DNA of 64,000 nucleotides from NCBI GenBank assembly GCA_028673005.1, contig CM054116.1:145697173-145761172 (forward strand), written 5' to 3'. Positions within the stretch are counted from its first letter, which is position 1; each line of letters starts with the position of its first letter. Positions 35,308 through 46,830 of this stretch are shown in pieces. Both the position numbers and the translations under genes were made by a program. This stretch comes from Tanypteryx hageni. Lineage: Eukaryota; Arthropoda; Insecta; Odonata; Petaluridae. The notes under the pieces are model-generated. The model saw only the letters and a list, made by a program, of their open reading frames with translations, did not search any database and had not been told where the DNA came from.

Positions 35308-35597
35308 TGTGGCCCACAGAACTGCCGTGGACTGTCTCCATTTGACTCGAGCTCGAGACGTGAGAAAGTTCCTTAAGTTTCTAGAAGCCGGGGGATGACC
35401 ATATAAATACCGGGCGCCCAGCAGAACCAACGAGAGAGAGAGAGAGATAGAGAGTCAACCAGCGAGAGTCGATCAGCTGGTGTCTGCGAGCAGTTGTCTC
35501 ACGCGCAAACATTGTAATCTGAACTGACAATGAGACAAATATATTATTCTTCATTGGAAAAGTGTGTAGTCTTTTGGAGACTATCAACCCATCCACA
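35308..35597 (+). repeat. gypsy 5' LTR
   Basis: 290 bases, TG..CA. It contains CCATATAAATACCGGGCG (TATA box context) and AGCAGAACCAACGAGAGAGA, and closes with TCTTTTGGAGACTATCAACC near its 3' edge. Confidence 0.85.
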
Positions 35598-35613
35598 CAT
35601 AGGTGACCCCTAT

Positions 35614-35713
35614 GTGATCTCGCCTGCGTCGCCCCAATGTGATCTCGCCCGCGCCACACCGACGTGATCTCGCCCGCTCCGCACCGACGTGATTTCGCTC
35701 ACGTCGCACCTCC
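35614..35713 (+). repeat. Four 25-bp tandem units in the gypsy leader
   Basis: Units start at 35614, 35639, 35664 and 35689, each beginning GTGATNTCGC and ending in C-rich sequence. They directly follow the presumed primer-binding region GGTGACCCCTATGTGATC, whose last part is itself the start of unit 1. Confidence 0.8.
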
Positions 35714-35891
35714 GATTTCTCTCACTCTCTTGCCACGATGCATCGCTGCGCACAGAAATTGAAAACAACTTTGGAAGGAAAAATAGTCTTTCATAGCAAG
35801 ACGGCATGGAGGATAAAGGCGGCGCTCAGCAACAAATGGAGGTATATGTTTATGAGGTACCTACTACCCCTGCACTGGATCGTGTGGCGAT

Positions 35892-36620
35892 TTGAATTCC
35901 CCTGTTTTGGATGACAAACCGGCCCTTTGGTTTGTGCAAATTGAGGCCCAATTCCACCTAACATGGGAGCAAACAAGGTTTTTCTTCACAATCTCCCACC
36001 TTGACACAAGGGCGGTGGCGGAAGTGGAGGATGTCATTACTGCACCACCGGCAGAAGATCCCAATACAATCCTCAAGAACGCCCTTATCTCTCGCCTCTC
36101 GCAATCGCAAGAGGCACGAGTTCATCGACTTTTGGAGCGAGAAGAAATGGGGGACAGAAAGCCATTGCAATTTCTGTGACACCTCCGTTCCCTCGCCGAT
36201 ACCTCCATACCTGACTCACTTTTACGCTCTCTAAGGATGAGGCGCCGACCCCATAGTATGCAGGCGATTTTAGCATCTCAAACCACTACTCGGCTGAAGG
36301 AGCTTGGGGACCTTGCAGACAAAATTTTCGAAATTGCATTTGAGGCACAACTGGCAGCGGTGGATAACTCATCTCAACTTGCGGCCCTGGAAATGCGGCT
36401 ATCCGAATTAACAAAGCAAGTCGCAGCTCTTACGATTTCGCAAGACCCTCGCCGCAATCGCCTGAGGATGCGTTCCCGCTCTCGCTCCTGCAATTGTACA
36501 CAGGCCGGTCGCACGCCTAACGCGAATAAAATGTGCTGGTATCACCGAAAGTTAGGGGATCGAGCTCAAAAATGTGTTCTACCTTGCGCATATCCGGAAA
36601 ACTCCCTGGAGAGTCGCTAA
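35892..36620 (+). pseudogene. gag: gypsy gag
   Basis: About 243 codons with one in-frame TGA at 36177-36179. The first part reads DDKPALWFVQIEAQFHLTWE and LISRLSQSQEARVHRLLERE, typical of gag in this gypsy lineage. The second part ends with CWYHRKLGDRAQKCVLPC, the degenerate zinc-finger-like C-terminus these gag proteins share. The role in an active element is the particle shell. Confidence 0.8.
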
Positions 36621-39600
36621 AGGCAGTAAGCAGCTCCGGAGTGCTTTCGAACCGCCTTTTTGTTACCGATAAAATTACAAAGGTTCGTTTTTTAGTGGAT
36701 ACGAGCTTTGATTTGTGCCTTTACCCACGATCCCTCACCCATGGACGATGGCAACTTTCAAATTACCAAGTTTTTGCCACAAACGGCACCCCAATAAACA
36801 CATATGGGACACATACGCTTTCGTTGGATTTCGGAATTCGCCGCCCGTTTAACTGGCAGTTCATCATAGCGGACATCTCAAGGCCAATCATAGGCGCTGA
36901 TCTCCTCTCCTTCTATGGTCTCCTAGTGGACCTCCGGAACAAGAGGCTCGTTGACGGCAAAACCGGTTTTTCTTCACCTGGACAATGCATCGCTACTGGA
37001 GAATCCGTTCCAATAGTTAAAACGATTCATGGCGATACATGGTATCATGCTCTCTTGGCTAAATTTCCAGATCACTCGCCAGGAAGGAAGCATTCAAGAC
37101 ACTCGGCATTCAACAGAGCATCACATTAGAACAATGCCAGGCCCTCCGGTCTGCTCCAAGCCGAGAAGGTTGGCACCCGACCGATAGAAGGCAGCGAAGA
37201 GAGAATTCGAGGCTATGTTAAAATTGGGAATGACGCGACCATCAGAAAGCAGCTGGTCTTCGCCATTACACATGGTCCCGAAGCAAGGGTCGGAGTGGAG
37301 ACCCTGTGGTGACTATAGGCATCTCAACGCCAGAACAATACTGCTACCCTGTCCCACATATAGAGGACTTTTCTCACGCTCTCTTTAGAAAGTCAATTTT
37401 TTCGAAGATCGACCTCGTTAGTGCATATAATCAAATACCAGTCTTTCCGGAAGACATTTATAAAACTGCGATAACAACCCCATCCGGACTCTACGAGTTT
37501 CCATTCATGCCATTTGGCCTAAGGTATGTGTCGAAGACCTTCCAACGGTTATTGGACGAAGTTTGGATTTCTGTTACGTTTTTATTGATGACATCTTAGT
37601 GGCATCCGAGATGGAGGATCAGCACAAATGTCATTTGAGTGAACTATTCGAGCAGTTAAAAAAATACAGTGTTTTAATCAACTCAGCTAAATGCATTTTT
37701 GGACAACCTACTGTCACATTTGTAGGTTATACCGTCTCCAAGGAAGGAACCAAACCACTCAAAGATAAGGTTGAAGCTCTGTTATCTTTTCCATTGCCTG
37801 ACACCGCAAAACAACTTAGACAATTTCTCGGAATGATTAACTTCTACCGCCGATTAATTCCGGATGCAGCGACCCTCCAAGCTGCCTTAAACCAATTACT
37901 GAAAGGACCGCAGGTGAAAGGACAGACTCCTATCCAGTGGAGCTCGGGATCACAACAAGCATTCGAAGCATGCAAGGAGAGTTTGACTCAGGCGGCCTTG
38001 CTGGCTCATCCAGATCCCACTGCAACACTAGCGATAGCAACTGACGCATCCAATCACACACTTGGCGCAGCCCTTCGACAACCAACTACCGACGGATGGC
38101 AACCCCTCGCTTTCTTTTCAAAAAAATTGTGTCGGGCACAAAGGAAATACAGCACGTACGACCGTGAACTCCTCGCGGCTTACGAAGCCATAAAACACTT
38201 CCAGCATATGATCAAGGGACGACATTTTATCATTTTTACTGACCACAAACCTCTCGTATTTGCATTTCAGCAGAAGGCCAACAAATGTTCCCCTCGACAA
38301 TTCAGGCAATTAGACTTCATTTCGCAGTTCACGACGGATTTCCGGCACATCTCGGGAAAAGAAAACGTCATAGCTGACACACTATTGAGAATAAATGAGC
38401 TGTCCCAGGCAATAGATTATCAGGTGCTCGCCCAATCCCAAAAGAAGGATGACGAACTGCAGAAAATGCTTTCGTCTGATACATCATTGCAGCTGAAGGA
38501 AATGGAGATTCCAAACTGCAAAGAAAGTATTTTTTGTGATTATTCAACGCAGATCACGAGGCCTTACGTTAAAGACCCTTTCGTCGGCAGGGATTTGATA
38601 GCATACATCAGTTATCTCACCCAGGCATCAGGGCAACGACGAAACTTGTCACTCAATGCTTCGTATGGCCCGCGATCAAGAAGGACTGCAGAGCATGGAT
38701 GCGAAATTGTATCCCTTGTCAACGAGCAAAGGTCTCGAGGCACATGACGGCACCTATAGGCAACTTCAAGTTACCATCCATGCGCTTCGAACACGTTCAT
38801 ATCGACCTTGTAGGCCCCATGCCCATCTCACTTGGTTTTCATTATTGTTTAACATGCATCGACCGCTTTACGAGATTGCCGGAGGCTTTCCCTATTGAAA
38901 ACATCACAGCGGACTCCGTAGCCAGAACATTCTTCAGTGGTTGGATTGCAAGGTTTGGCACTCCTCTAAGAATTACAACTGATCGGGGCAGCCAATTCTA
39001 ATCCGACCTATTCAAGTCCTTAGCTCACCTAATGGGGACTCATCATCTGAAGACGACCGCGTATCATCCAGCATCTAACGGACTCATTGAGCGACTCTAC
39101 CGTCAACTCAAAGCAGCATTCAAATGCCATGAAGACGCATGGTGGGTCGAATCACTTCTCACCGTTCTTCTGGGAATCCGCACGGCATGGAGGGATGACA
39201 TCGGCACCACAGCTGCGGAGCTCGTCTATGGCGAGACATCAAGGTTGCCGGGCAAGTTTCTTACGTCACAGCCAGTCACCATCGAAACCTCCAAATTTGT
39301 CGACCTACTATGAAATCACATGCAGAAGTTGCAGCCTGCAAAAATCATAAGTCACGGAGAAAGGCCTGTAGACTTGACAACAACATTGCACATTTTCGTA
39401 CGAAATGACAGTACAAAGAGTCCACTACAGCCACCTTACAATGGTCCCTATAAAATCATCAAGAGATACGACAAATATTTTGTTGTGCGTGTAAAAGGAA
39501 AGGATACGACTGTTAGTGTAAATTGTATTAAACCAGCCTACATTCTGGCCAAAGACAGTGATTCCAAAGTGAAGGAAGGCGGAGATTATCATCTAAGAGA

Positions 39601-39652
39601 ACTGCATACAAAGACCCGATTTGGGAGAAGTCCATTTTCCCGAACGTTATAG
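36590..39652 (+). pseudogene. pol: gypsy pol (protease, RT, RNase H, integrase)
   Basis: The protease region is at 36670-36930 (FLVDTSFDLCLYP; the active-site DTG appears as DTS). RT: WSSPLHMVPKQGSEWRPCGD near 37250, then FSKIDLVSAYNQIPV, the PFGL motif and FIDDILVAS (37583-37609), across two frame changes (near 37310 and 37560). RNase H: IATDASNHTLGAALR, TYDRELLAAYEAIKHF and FTDHKPL, open in frame 37563-38747. Integrase: a frame change near 38690, then [13 protein letters not shown] (catalytic Asp), [10 protein letters not shown] followed by a stop (38999-39001), and YHPASNGLIERLYRQ (39061 on). The C-terminal chromatin-type tail ends at 39652. Not functional. It resembles Mag-type gypsy elements by general pattern; the clade is not proven. 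Confidence 0.85.
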
Positions 39653-39757
39653 AGCAACATAAACACCAGCATTTTACTTTGTTTTGTATACAACTTTGTT
39701 TATGTTTTCTTTTCCTTTTCATTCAAAACCTAAGGTTTTTCACTGCCTAGGGAGTGA

Positions 39758-40031
39758 TGTGGCCCACGGGACTGCAGTGGACTGAGTCTCAATTTGACTT
39801 GAGCTCAAGACGCGAGAAAGTCCCTGAAGTTTCTAGAAGCCTGGGGACGACCATATAAATGCCGGACGCCCAGCAGAACCAACGAGAGAGAGAGCCAACC
39901 AGCAAGAGTCAATCAGCCGGTGTCCGCAAGTGGTCGTCTCAAGCGCAAACATTGTAATCTGAACTGAGACAAATATATTACTCTTCATTGGAAAAGTGTG
40001 TTGTCTTTTGGAGACTATCAACCCATCCACA
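39758..40031 (+). repeat. gypsy 3' LTR
   Basis: 274 bases matching the 5' LTR with scattered substitutions and a shorter GAGA stretch. It is preceded by a short purine-rich tract (AGGGAGTGA). Bases 39653-39757 before it are untranslated. Confidence 0.85.
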
Positions 40032-40689
40032 ACTGTTTATGTTCTTTGCATTTTACTCCAACACTTCTGCCAGTTTGGCCAATGTAGCACATCTCATAGT
40101 CACTATTCATCAGCTCATAGACCCCTTTTTTCGAGAGTTTGTCTATAGGATCTTTCACCCTAACAAATATTTTTGTACAGTTGATGGGGGTGTGGAAGGC
40201 AGATCCAAGATCATATCTCAGAAACAATTTTGCCAGTTTATACATTAAGTAGCTGAGGAAAAGGTTTTTTCACCAACATGAAAGATTATTATAAATTTTG
40301 GGGGAGATGGAAAGGATTTTATGAGCTGCAATTCATTTAATTATAATAGAGAGAGTAATAGATTATTGTTGAGTTGTAACATTTGTTGACTGCTATTTGC
40401 TTGAAGGTGTTTAGTCCTTTTGTGAAATTGGAAGAGGAGAGTAGAATGTTGAATAGATGGAGTGGAAGGAGACATGTTTGTGAGAGTAATGATGAGAGGA
40501 TTTGTTCGGGATAACCTGGTCTGTGTAGTAAGGTTTCCGGTATATTGAAAACATGTTTATTATTTTGGAGGGATATGTTAAATCAAGGAATCTATTTCTA
40601 TTGTGAAAAAGGTTCAACTATGGAGGGAATTGAGTAAATCAAGGAAGTCAAGTAACCGTTTGTCTGAACCAGCCCAAATACAAAAAAAT

Positions 40690-41765
40690 CAAAAAAGCCC
40701 TTGCCTCCAGCTCCTTACTGTACAACCATAGGAAGAAATCCTGACTTCTAGTTATGAATCAACCTCTCCCCACGATTGTACGATTCACCAAAACTCCACA
40801 AGGTAGAGCAACTGATAAGGCCAGTAGTTTCTACCTTCACCACCCCAGCTCATACACTCTCCGTCAAACTGAATACAGTCTATTGTAACTTCACCAAATT
40901 TACTTCTAAGCATGGCATCATAAGTTCCGTTGAGTTAACAAGTTTACTTAGCCAAAGAACTTTTCCTGTCACATCAAGTATGTCTTATTTGAGGTTAGCA
41001 GTCTCTTTACCTCGGTCCCAGCCTCAGAAGCTGTGCAATTCGCCAAGTCTGATGTCCAAGGTGAGCAATCCTGTGCATTGACCCATCTAGTTAAAGTGTG
41101 TGTAGGTCAAAATGATTTCAAATTTAACAACAAATTCTTTAGGCAGACTGATGGGCTGGCTCTGCAAGATGATATTTTTATGGAAAATTTGGAAAAGCTC
41201 TTTTTAACTTGGACCAAATTTACTTAAATATTCCTTATTTTGGTGTAGGTATGTGGACAATGTTTTTTGTATTTGGGCCAGTTCAGACAAACAGTTACAT
41301 GATTTCCTTGACCTACTCAACTCCTTAGGCAAATCCATCTTTTTCACAATAGAAATAGAAAACAATGGATCCCTCGAGTTCCATGATTTAACTATATCCC
41401 TCCAAAATAATAAGCCGGTTTTTTTCAATATACCGGAAACCTTTGTACACAGACCAGGTTAAGAGACGTTAAGCCGTTTGCCCCCTTGGTGCTCTTCGTT
41501 AAGAGTAAGCTAATGCCGGCACCGGGTTTCCCTCCTCCCTTGTGTGTTTGGTGTAGAAGGAATTTTGGCTATAATAATCAAAGAGGTTGATTAGCCAAAA
41601 ATACACACGCACAGACCAGGTAATCCAAAACAATTCTTCTCATCATTACTCGCATCACTCTATTCAACATTCATTCCATTCTCCTCTTCCAATTTCACAA
41701 AAGAAGTAAACACCATCAAGCAAAACACTCAGCAACTCTTACATCTCTACAATAATCAATAACCT
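40690..41765 (+). mobile_element. Penelope-like element, family S, plus arm
   Basis: Inverted relative of the minus arm, meeting it 5' to 5' near 40681-40690. Visible RT parts: LYDSPKLHKVEQLIRPVVST (40773 on), FKFNNKFFRQTDGLAL (motif B, 41120-41165, with downstream deletion), YVDNVFCIWASSDKQLHDF (motif C, about 41250; second Asp replaced by Asn), FHDLTISLQNNKPVFFNI, then, after a 150-base insert, the IPNNSSHHYSHHSIQ-like piece at 41622-41690. It lacks the nuclease domain. Motif A is missing or scrambled. Bases 41766-42279 after it show no features. Confidence 0.75.
41460..41609 (+). mobile_element. SINE-like 150-base insertion
   Basis: Flanked by perfect 12-base repeats CACAGACCAGGT (41448-41459 and 41610-41621) within PLE coding sequence, so it is an unambiguous insertion with a long target duplication, as made by LINE-driven retroposition. 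It contains GCTAATGCCGGCACCGGGTT, which also appears with one change in the Tigger-type element at about 47611. There is no poly(A) and no clear tRNA fold. The class is open. Confidence 0.6.
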
Positions 41766-42279
41766 GGTCACCATTAAAAAAAATATTTTCTCTAATTTAA
41801 TTCCCTCCATTTGAATAACATGAGAAAGTATAGTACATATAATTTTTATTTCCACATTATAATTACTCAAAACCAAAATATGAAGTCAACTTAGATTCAG
41901 AGAAAAGAATAAAGTTTTCATTTCTTGCTGTGAAATTTAAAATATGAGCAGAATCTATACAAAATTGTGCTTTAGCAACAAAATTTCCGGATTTATAAGC
42001 AAAACTTTTTGTAGCCATAGCAATCTAATTATAGCTAATTATATCCTCAACTCCTTGCAAGAAGTTATTGTTATGTGGGTCGTAGCTGTTATTCTGACAG
42101 GTCCTCCCAGCACGAACTTGTTAAAATACATAGAAGAATAAATGGCAAAAGGACATCTTAAATATTATGCAAGTGCAGTAATTTTAAGATGACGTCTTAT
42201 GAATTCTAAATATAATATTATGAATAAAAGCAACACATCACTTACTTTTAAAATGGTCTTATAATATTTAATGCATCAC

Positions 42280-42581
42280 CTTTGAAAAGGAATCTGGAGA
42301 CAATGAAGTTGATGATGCAAGCGGTGAAGGAACAAGGCAATTAGCCACTGTTATGGCCCTAACTGAACTTGCATTTCGGTTGTAGAACTTAAAAAGTGTT
42401 CCCATAATGGGAACGTGTTCAGAGGATGATTCCTGGGAAGCCTTATTCAGCCACAGCACAGAAGCACTGACGAGATGGGCCAACCAATGAAGGTTTCCAG
42501 AGAGGAGATGTTCATCCGAATACCAAGTGCCAAAAATATCATAAGGCTTATTGACTATTCGACACTGCAGACAGAACCCCT
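42280..42581 (-). CDS. FBXW5: FBXW5-like gene, exon B
   Basis: 302-base exon. It enters with two bases that complete a Glu codon with exon A, and ends in phase 0 (AAG, then donor GTGATG). The acceptor is AACATTTCAG. The translation GFCLQCRIVNKPYDIFGTWY..HLLSGNLHWL..SASVLWLNK..FKFYNRNASSVRAITVANC follows the WD40 part of FBXW5 as I recall it (NKPYDVFG.W, LISGNLH, SVLWLNNAF, NAST.RTVMVADC). It is fully open, so the gene is probably functional. The flanking introns are about 11.4 and 21.8 kb. Confidence 0.9.
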
Positions 42582-43651
42582 CTGAAATGTTAAAATAACA
42601 GTCTAGAAATATATTTTTACAACAATAAACTATGAGAAGAAATCAAAGAAGAAAAAAGGAGAGCTTGGTAAATTTTCACTCATATATATTATCATTATTA
42701 TATCAAAATAAAATTTTTCTACATTTTAGCAACTGCAAATCCTTATAATTTTGCCCAAGGACATTAAAAACAATTAACAAATACTTTTGTTACAACACAT
42801 ATGAATATTGGAAATGGATAACTAATGAACAATAATTTGTTTAACTTCAACAGACTACTTCTATCATTTGATACTAAAGTTATTTACCATATTTTTCAGG
42901 TAATAAGATGCACTTTTTTCCAGAAAAATGATTAACAAAATCAGCCTGCATCTCATAGACCACTGATTCTCAACCTAGGTTCCGCGAAAATATGTACATG
43001 TATAACAGAAAAGATTTGGTTTAATTGCCTTTACAGCATATGCCAACAGAAACCATTCACTTTAAATTCATACATGGTTTGTTCTAGCAATTAAATGTTA
43101 ACATGGGTTGATATAAATAAATTTATATAGTATCACATACTGGAGACTTGTAGGATTTTGGTGACATTTGAAGTGACTGTTGGGCACAGCTGTGTATGTT
43201 GCTGTGACAGACTTTCATTAGCAGTGGAAGTATGGCTTGTATTCAACCCAAAGATTTCCAATTTTGACCCCTTCAACCTTCCCAAAATATGCTTCAGATT
43301 TACTTTTTTGTTTGTTTTAAAATTTAAAAGGAATATTACATTGATTATGACATCAATAAATTTTGCCGCAACATTAAAATTAGTTGATTACAGCAATACC
43401 TCGCTTTATGCGACAAATAGGTTCCTGAAAGTGTATGCTATGTCTGTTGCTATATTTTTTCTTTTAAAAAGAAATGTGCTTAAAAATATGCCTCCAATGG
43501 TAGGTGAAGTATGCCACAGAAAAGGATTCTCATTTGTACAGGATTGACCATTTCATTTCTGGATAAACGATAGTGACAAAAAAATTTATAGATATCAGCA
43601 CATGGCTATCATATGCTCCAGTAGATAGACACACTGTCCAGTGCATATGTT
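42582..43651. other. Intronic stretch with isolated transposon ends
   Basis: Contains a terminus-like ACCATATTTTTCAGGTAATA at about 42889, a hAT-like end CACTGATTCTCAACC at 42961, and a Tigger-like end CAGCAATACCTCGC near 43391. Partners for these ends are not resolved. No genes. Confidence 0.4.
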
Positions 43652-44272
43652 ATGGTAAAGGTACGTAATCGGGAAATATGTACATTTACCGGTAAATGTG
43701 CACATTTACCACCAAGCTCGGTAAATGTAAGTTTAAATTTCCAGAAATACGTATTATCCATACATTTCCCAGTAAATGTGCACTTTTACCGATGTGCCTT
43801 GATAAATGTGGAAATAAGCAAGAATGAGGAATTCTACACTTTAATAATTATGTTAATTTATAACAAAAATCATCAAGGGTTCGGCTCCACTGGTATATAT
43901 TAAGATGAACGCTTTCCAACCCGAGGGGGGAACACAGTGAACGTGATAAGGAACCAAAAACACTTCGACTAACCTACCCAACCAGGTGGGGACGAGTAAA
44001 ATTTGCCTTCATGTTCAAATTTAGTTTAGTTGTGCACATTTACCACAAAATTTTAACATTTACTGTACTTCTAAATTGCAACAGATGTTCGCGACGCCAC
44101 CAAGTTGTGGCCTGTGTTGCGACGTTTATCCACATTTACCAGTGTCTCTAGGTAAATATGTACATTTCCCCAATCCAATCAGTAAAAATATGTTATACTT
44201 ACATTTACCGAACTTGGTGGTAAATGTGCACATTAACCGGAAAATGAACACATTTGCCAGACTATGCACATG
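43652..44272 (-). mobile_element. GTAAATG-family non-autonomous element, copy B (uninterrupted)
   Basis: The reverse complement matches copy A (1909-2442 plus 4649-4749) throughout. It includes the two GTAAATGTGCACATTTAC-rich ends and the TTTGAACATGAAGGCAAATT / GTGTTTTTGGTTCC interior. At about 43750-43760 it shows the intact ..ATACGTATTATCC.. site where copy A took the Tigger-type insertion. About 620 bases, no coding. Confidence 0.8.
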
Positions 44273-45236
44273 CCAATTTTAAACTGATAGCGATTAAGTA
44301 CGCAGTAAAAACTAACAACTGTTAAGCCAGTAGAAAATTCAATGTCACTGATGCAAATGTGCATAAATGGAAAACTTAAAACAGGAACTTGAAAGTGAAA
44401 AATCTAGTCAAAAATCATTCAGTGGTCAAAAATGTGGTCACTTTCATGATGTAGAAAAACAAGAGTTGTGCATACTCAGAGGCAGTTTGGAATACCATTT
44501 TTGCATGATACGATTAAGCTCCAAGCATGTGGACTAAAAACCACACAACAGAAATTTAAGGTTAGTAATAGTTAATGCATGCAAATGATGTGATGAAATG
44601 GTTTTTTCATATTCTGAAGAACTTCACTGTGCCAAAAATTCACTGCAAACATCAGTGAGAAACTTCTCTCCAATCAAAAACGTGATAGGAATTAGAGAAA
44701 CCAACAATTACCTTTTGAGTCAAATAGGCAATGCTGATCAAACTCCAATTTTTCAAAATGCCATTTAATTACAGTTATTGAAAAAGGTGCAAATTATGTG
44801 ATAATAAGAATGACAGGTAAAGAAAAAATGTGAATTACAGTAATGCTATCTGTTTTACCAGATGGATCAAAATTACCACCATATGTTATCCTAAACCGAA
44901 AAAAATACCCAAGGAACAAATACCTACTGAAATAATAGTTAGATGTCATGAAAATGGATGGACGTCAAAAGAGTTTATGAGATTGGTTACACGTCATCTC
45001 GAATAGAAGAGCAGAGGAACTACTAAGAAAAAGAGTGATACTTGCACTAGATGCATCCTAAGGACTCATAATTCCTGAAATTAAAGATTGGGTTAATACA
45101 ATGAATACTGACCAGGTAATAATACCTGAAGGAATTACATCACAGCTTCAAGTTCTCAATGTTGCTGTCAACAAGCCTTTTAAAGATAAATTTAAGGTTT
45201 TATATTCTGAGTGAAAAATAAACCTAAACAAGTGAA

Positions 45237-45410
45237 GATATAAAAATGAATTTTTATAACCAACTTTTATATGGTTAATACCTTAATAAGAATTAACTCT
45301 ATAGTATAATTATGATAACCTTTCTGCTTGCATGGGCGTAAAAAGTTGCAAAAGTGTCTACCAGCTGTTGGGTGATGTGAGGTTCTCTCTATTTAAACTT
45401 TAATCTTTTC
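45237..45410 (+). repeat. Dispersed repeat R3, copy a
   Basis: Shares AAAATGAATTTTTATAACCA and ATAATTATGATAACCTTTCT plus GCCAGCTGTT-like sequence with 54549-54716. Both copies follow remains of transposon sequence. No coding. Bases 45411-46470 are AT-rich without other recognised features. Confidence 0.65.
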
Positions 45411-46491
45411 ACAGTTGCGAGAATGGCAGACAGAAGTAGAGAACTCAGTGGCAAATGTAAGAATGTTTGGTAAGTAGTAAGAAGTTTGATAGTATCTTTT
45501 GTTTCATTAATGAAAATACTGACTTATCCAATCATATTGCTTAAAATTAACGAAAATATACTGCTAGTTCAGAGTAATTCAGCTTTAGATACTAGTACGA
45601 GTGAAACTTGAATATTTGATATTTTAGTCACCTAACTTAAATGACAAAAATAATAAATTGTACTTTTCATAATATCACATCAACCATCCATATAAAACCA
45701 CTGTATAAGTATAGTTAGCATAAGTATAGTTAGCTGAAGAATTGCTAAGCTACAACACAACACTTTAAAATGTTTTATTTAAATTTGTTCAAATTAACAT
45801 CCTTTACAACAGCATTACCTATCTTAAATATTGAAAAAAAAGGAATATGATACTTAAATGTGAGGGCTTATAGAAAAATGCAAGTACAACTGGTCTTAAA
45901 GGTCTATAATTAGAAAAGACTTCATCCAAAGTAAAAAATAAGCCAAGTGAACAGTTCCAAAATTATGTTCACGGCACAAACTACATAAACAAATATAGTC
46001 ATCTAAAGTAGTTTTCAAATGAATTTTTAAGGTGAACTATTCTGAGAAGATGGCATTAATGATTATTAGTAGAGCAATATGAATGTGATTATAATGTAAT
46101 AATAAAATACATCTATAAGGCAATATTATAAGAGGAGCAATAAGAATTTAATAATAATAATAAAATTCATAAAAAGCTTGCATGTACCTTTATTTTCCAG
46201 ACCTAATTCTTAATGAAACTCATAAGGAAAATAGTTTTTAGAATAATTTTAAATGAATAAAGATAAAAAGCTTTTAAGGTAAATAAAAACTTACTATCAA
46301 TAATAACTACGATAAATAAAAACTTACAATTGTTAGCAGAAATATCCCTTCAAAAAATGTAGGAATGCTAGTATCAACACATATCCACATTAAAATAATG
46401 AGACTATTAAACAATGACATTAGTTTGTTTAATCTTGTTGCTATGATAGATGTGTCTATCTTCCCACGTGAATTCAAATACACATTTATTG

Positions 46492-46625
46492 CAGCGTCAA
46501 CGCAAGGATCTGGTGGCCGAGGTGACTAAATCACTCATTTTACGTGATGGTGAGGTGAGTTGGTTCGAACCCTGCAAGAGCGGAGTTAATGTAAAAGTTG
46601 GTAATAAACCTACTGCTGCAATGCT
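46492..46625 (+). mobile_element. tRNA-derived SINE-like element
   Basis: GGATCTGGTGGCCGAGGTGA (A-box region, 46506-46525) and GGTTCGAACCC (B box, about 46562-46572) are spaced as in a Ser/Leu-type tRNA. The tail GAGTTAATGTAAAAGTTGGT follows. It interrupts the pogo relic. A second head of the same type is at 60333-60390, and the tail motif recurs at about 59675-59700. Confidence 0.55.
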
Positions 46626-46830
46626 CTGTCATTGGATCAAGGCTTCATAGCAACATATATATCCAGAAGTAATAGTGAATGCATTTAAGAAGTGGTGCTT
46701 ATCCAATGCCATGGATCGAAGTGAAGATGATGTTTTGTGGGAGTCTATGGACATAGTTCCAAGTGATAAAGATAGGGAGAGTGAGACAAGTGGTGAAGAG
46801 AATATAGAGAGCGATGATGATTGATATATG

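Larger units (their letters stand above)
35308..40031 (+). mobile_element. Ty3/gypsy LTR retrotransposon
   Basis: Has 5' LTR, leader, gag, pol and 3' LTR, with a 4-base target duplication ACTG (35304-35307 and 40032-40035). Both LTRs begin TGTGGCCCAC and end ATCCACA. The LTRs differ at many places and the coding region has stops and frame changes, so the copy is old and inactive. It lies inside the GIY-YIG domain of a PLE. Confidence 0.9.
34870..40680 (-). mobile_element. Penelope-like element, family S, minus arm (split by gypsy)
   Basis: Reading from 40680 down: TGGTTCAGACAAACGGTTAC (post motif C), NMFSIYRKPYYTDQVIP and SHHYSHKHVSFHS (40560-40440), then KLSKKGVYELMNSDYEMCYIGQTGRS..KCKEHK (40150-40040), a GIY-YIG domain. 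The gypsy element (35308-40031) follows. The domain then resumes as NSSSHFAKYLMGQ (35290 down), NPKVLHVETKGFRMDALEQF (35215-35160), and a purine-rich 3' region to about 34870. An in-frame stop follows MGQ. The RT core is missing. Its 5' end meets an inverted copy at about 40690. Confidence 0.75.
44380..46824 (+). pseudogene. POGK-like pogo transposase relic
   Basis: Decayed plus-strand coding. Readable blocks: QIGNADQTPIF..MPFN (first catalytic Asp, about 44725-44770), PPYVILNRKKIPKEQIPTEI-like and IVRCHENGWTSKEFM (44878-44980), LALDAS.GLIIPEIKDWVNT (second Asp, 45043-45100), and NTDQVIIPEGITSQLQVLNV ending in NKPFKDKFKVLYSE (45105-45211). A C-terminal piece VNAFKKWCLSNAMDRSEDDV lies at 46678-46735. 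Between the pieces are a dispersed repeat (45237-45410), AT-rich sequence and a SINE. It resembles POGK/Tigger-type pogo transposases; clearly dead. Confidence 0.75.
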
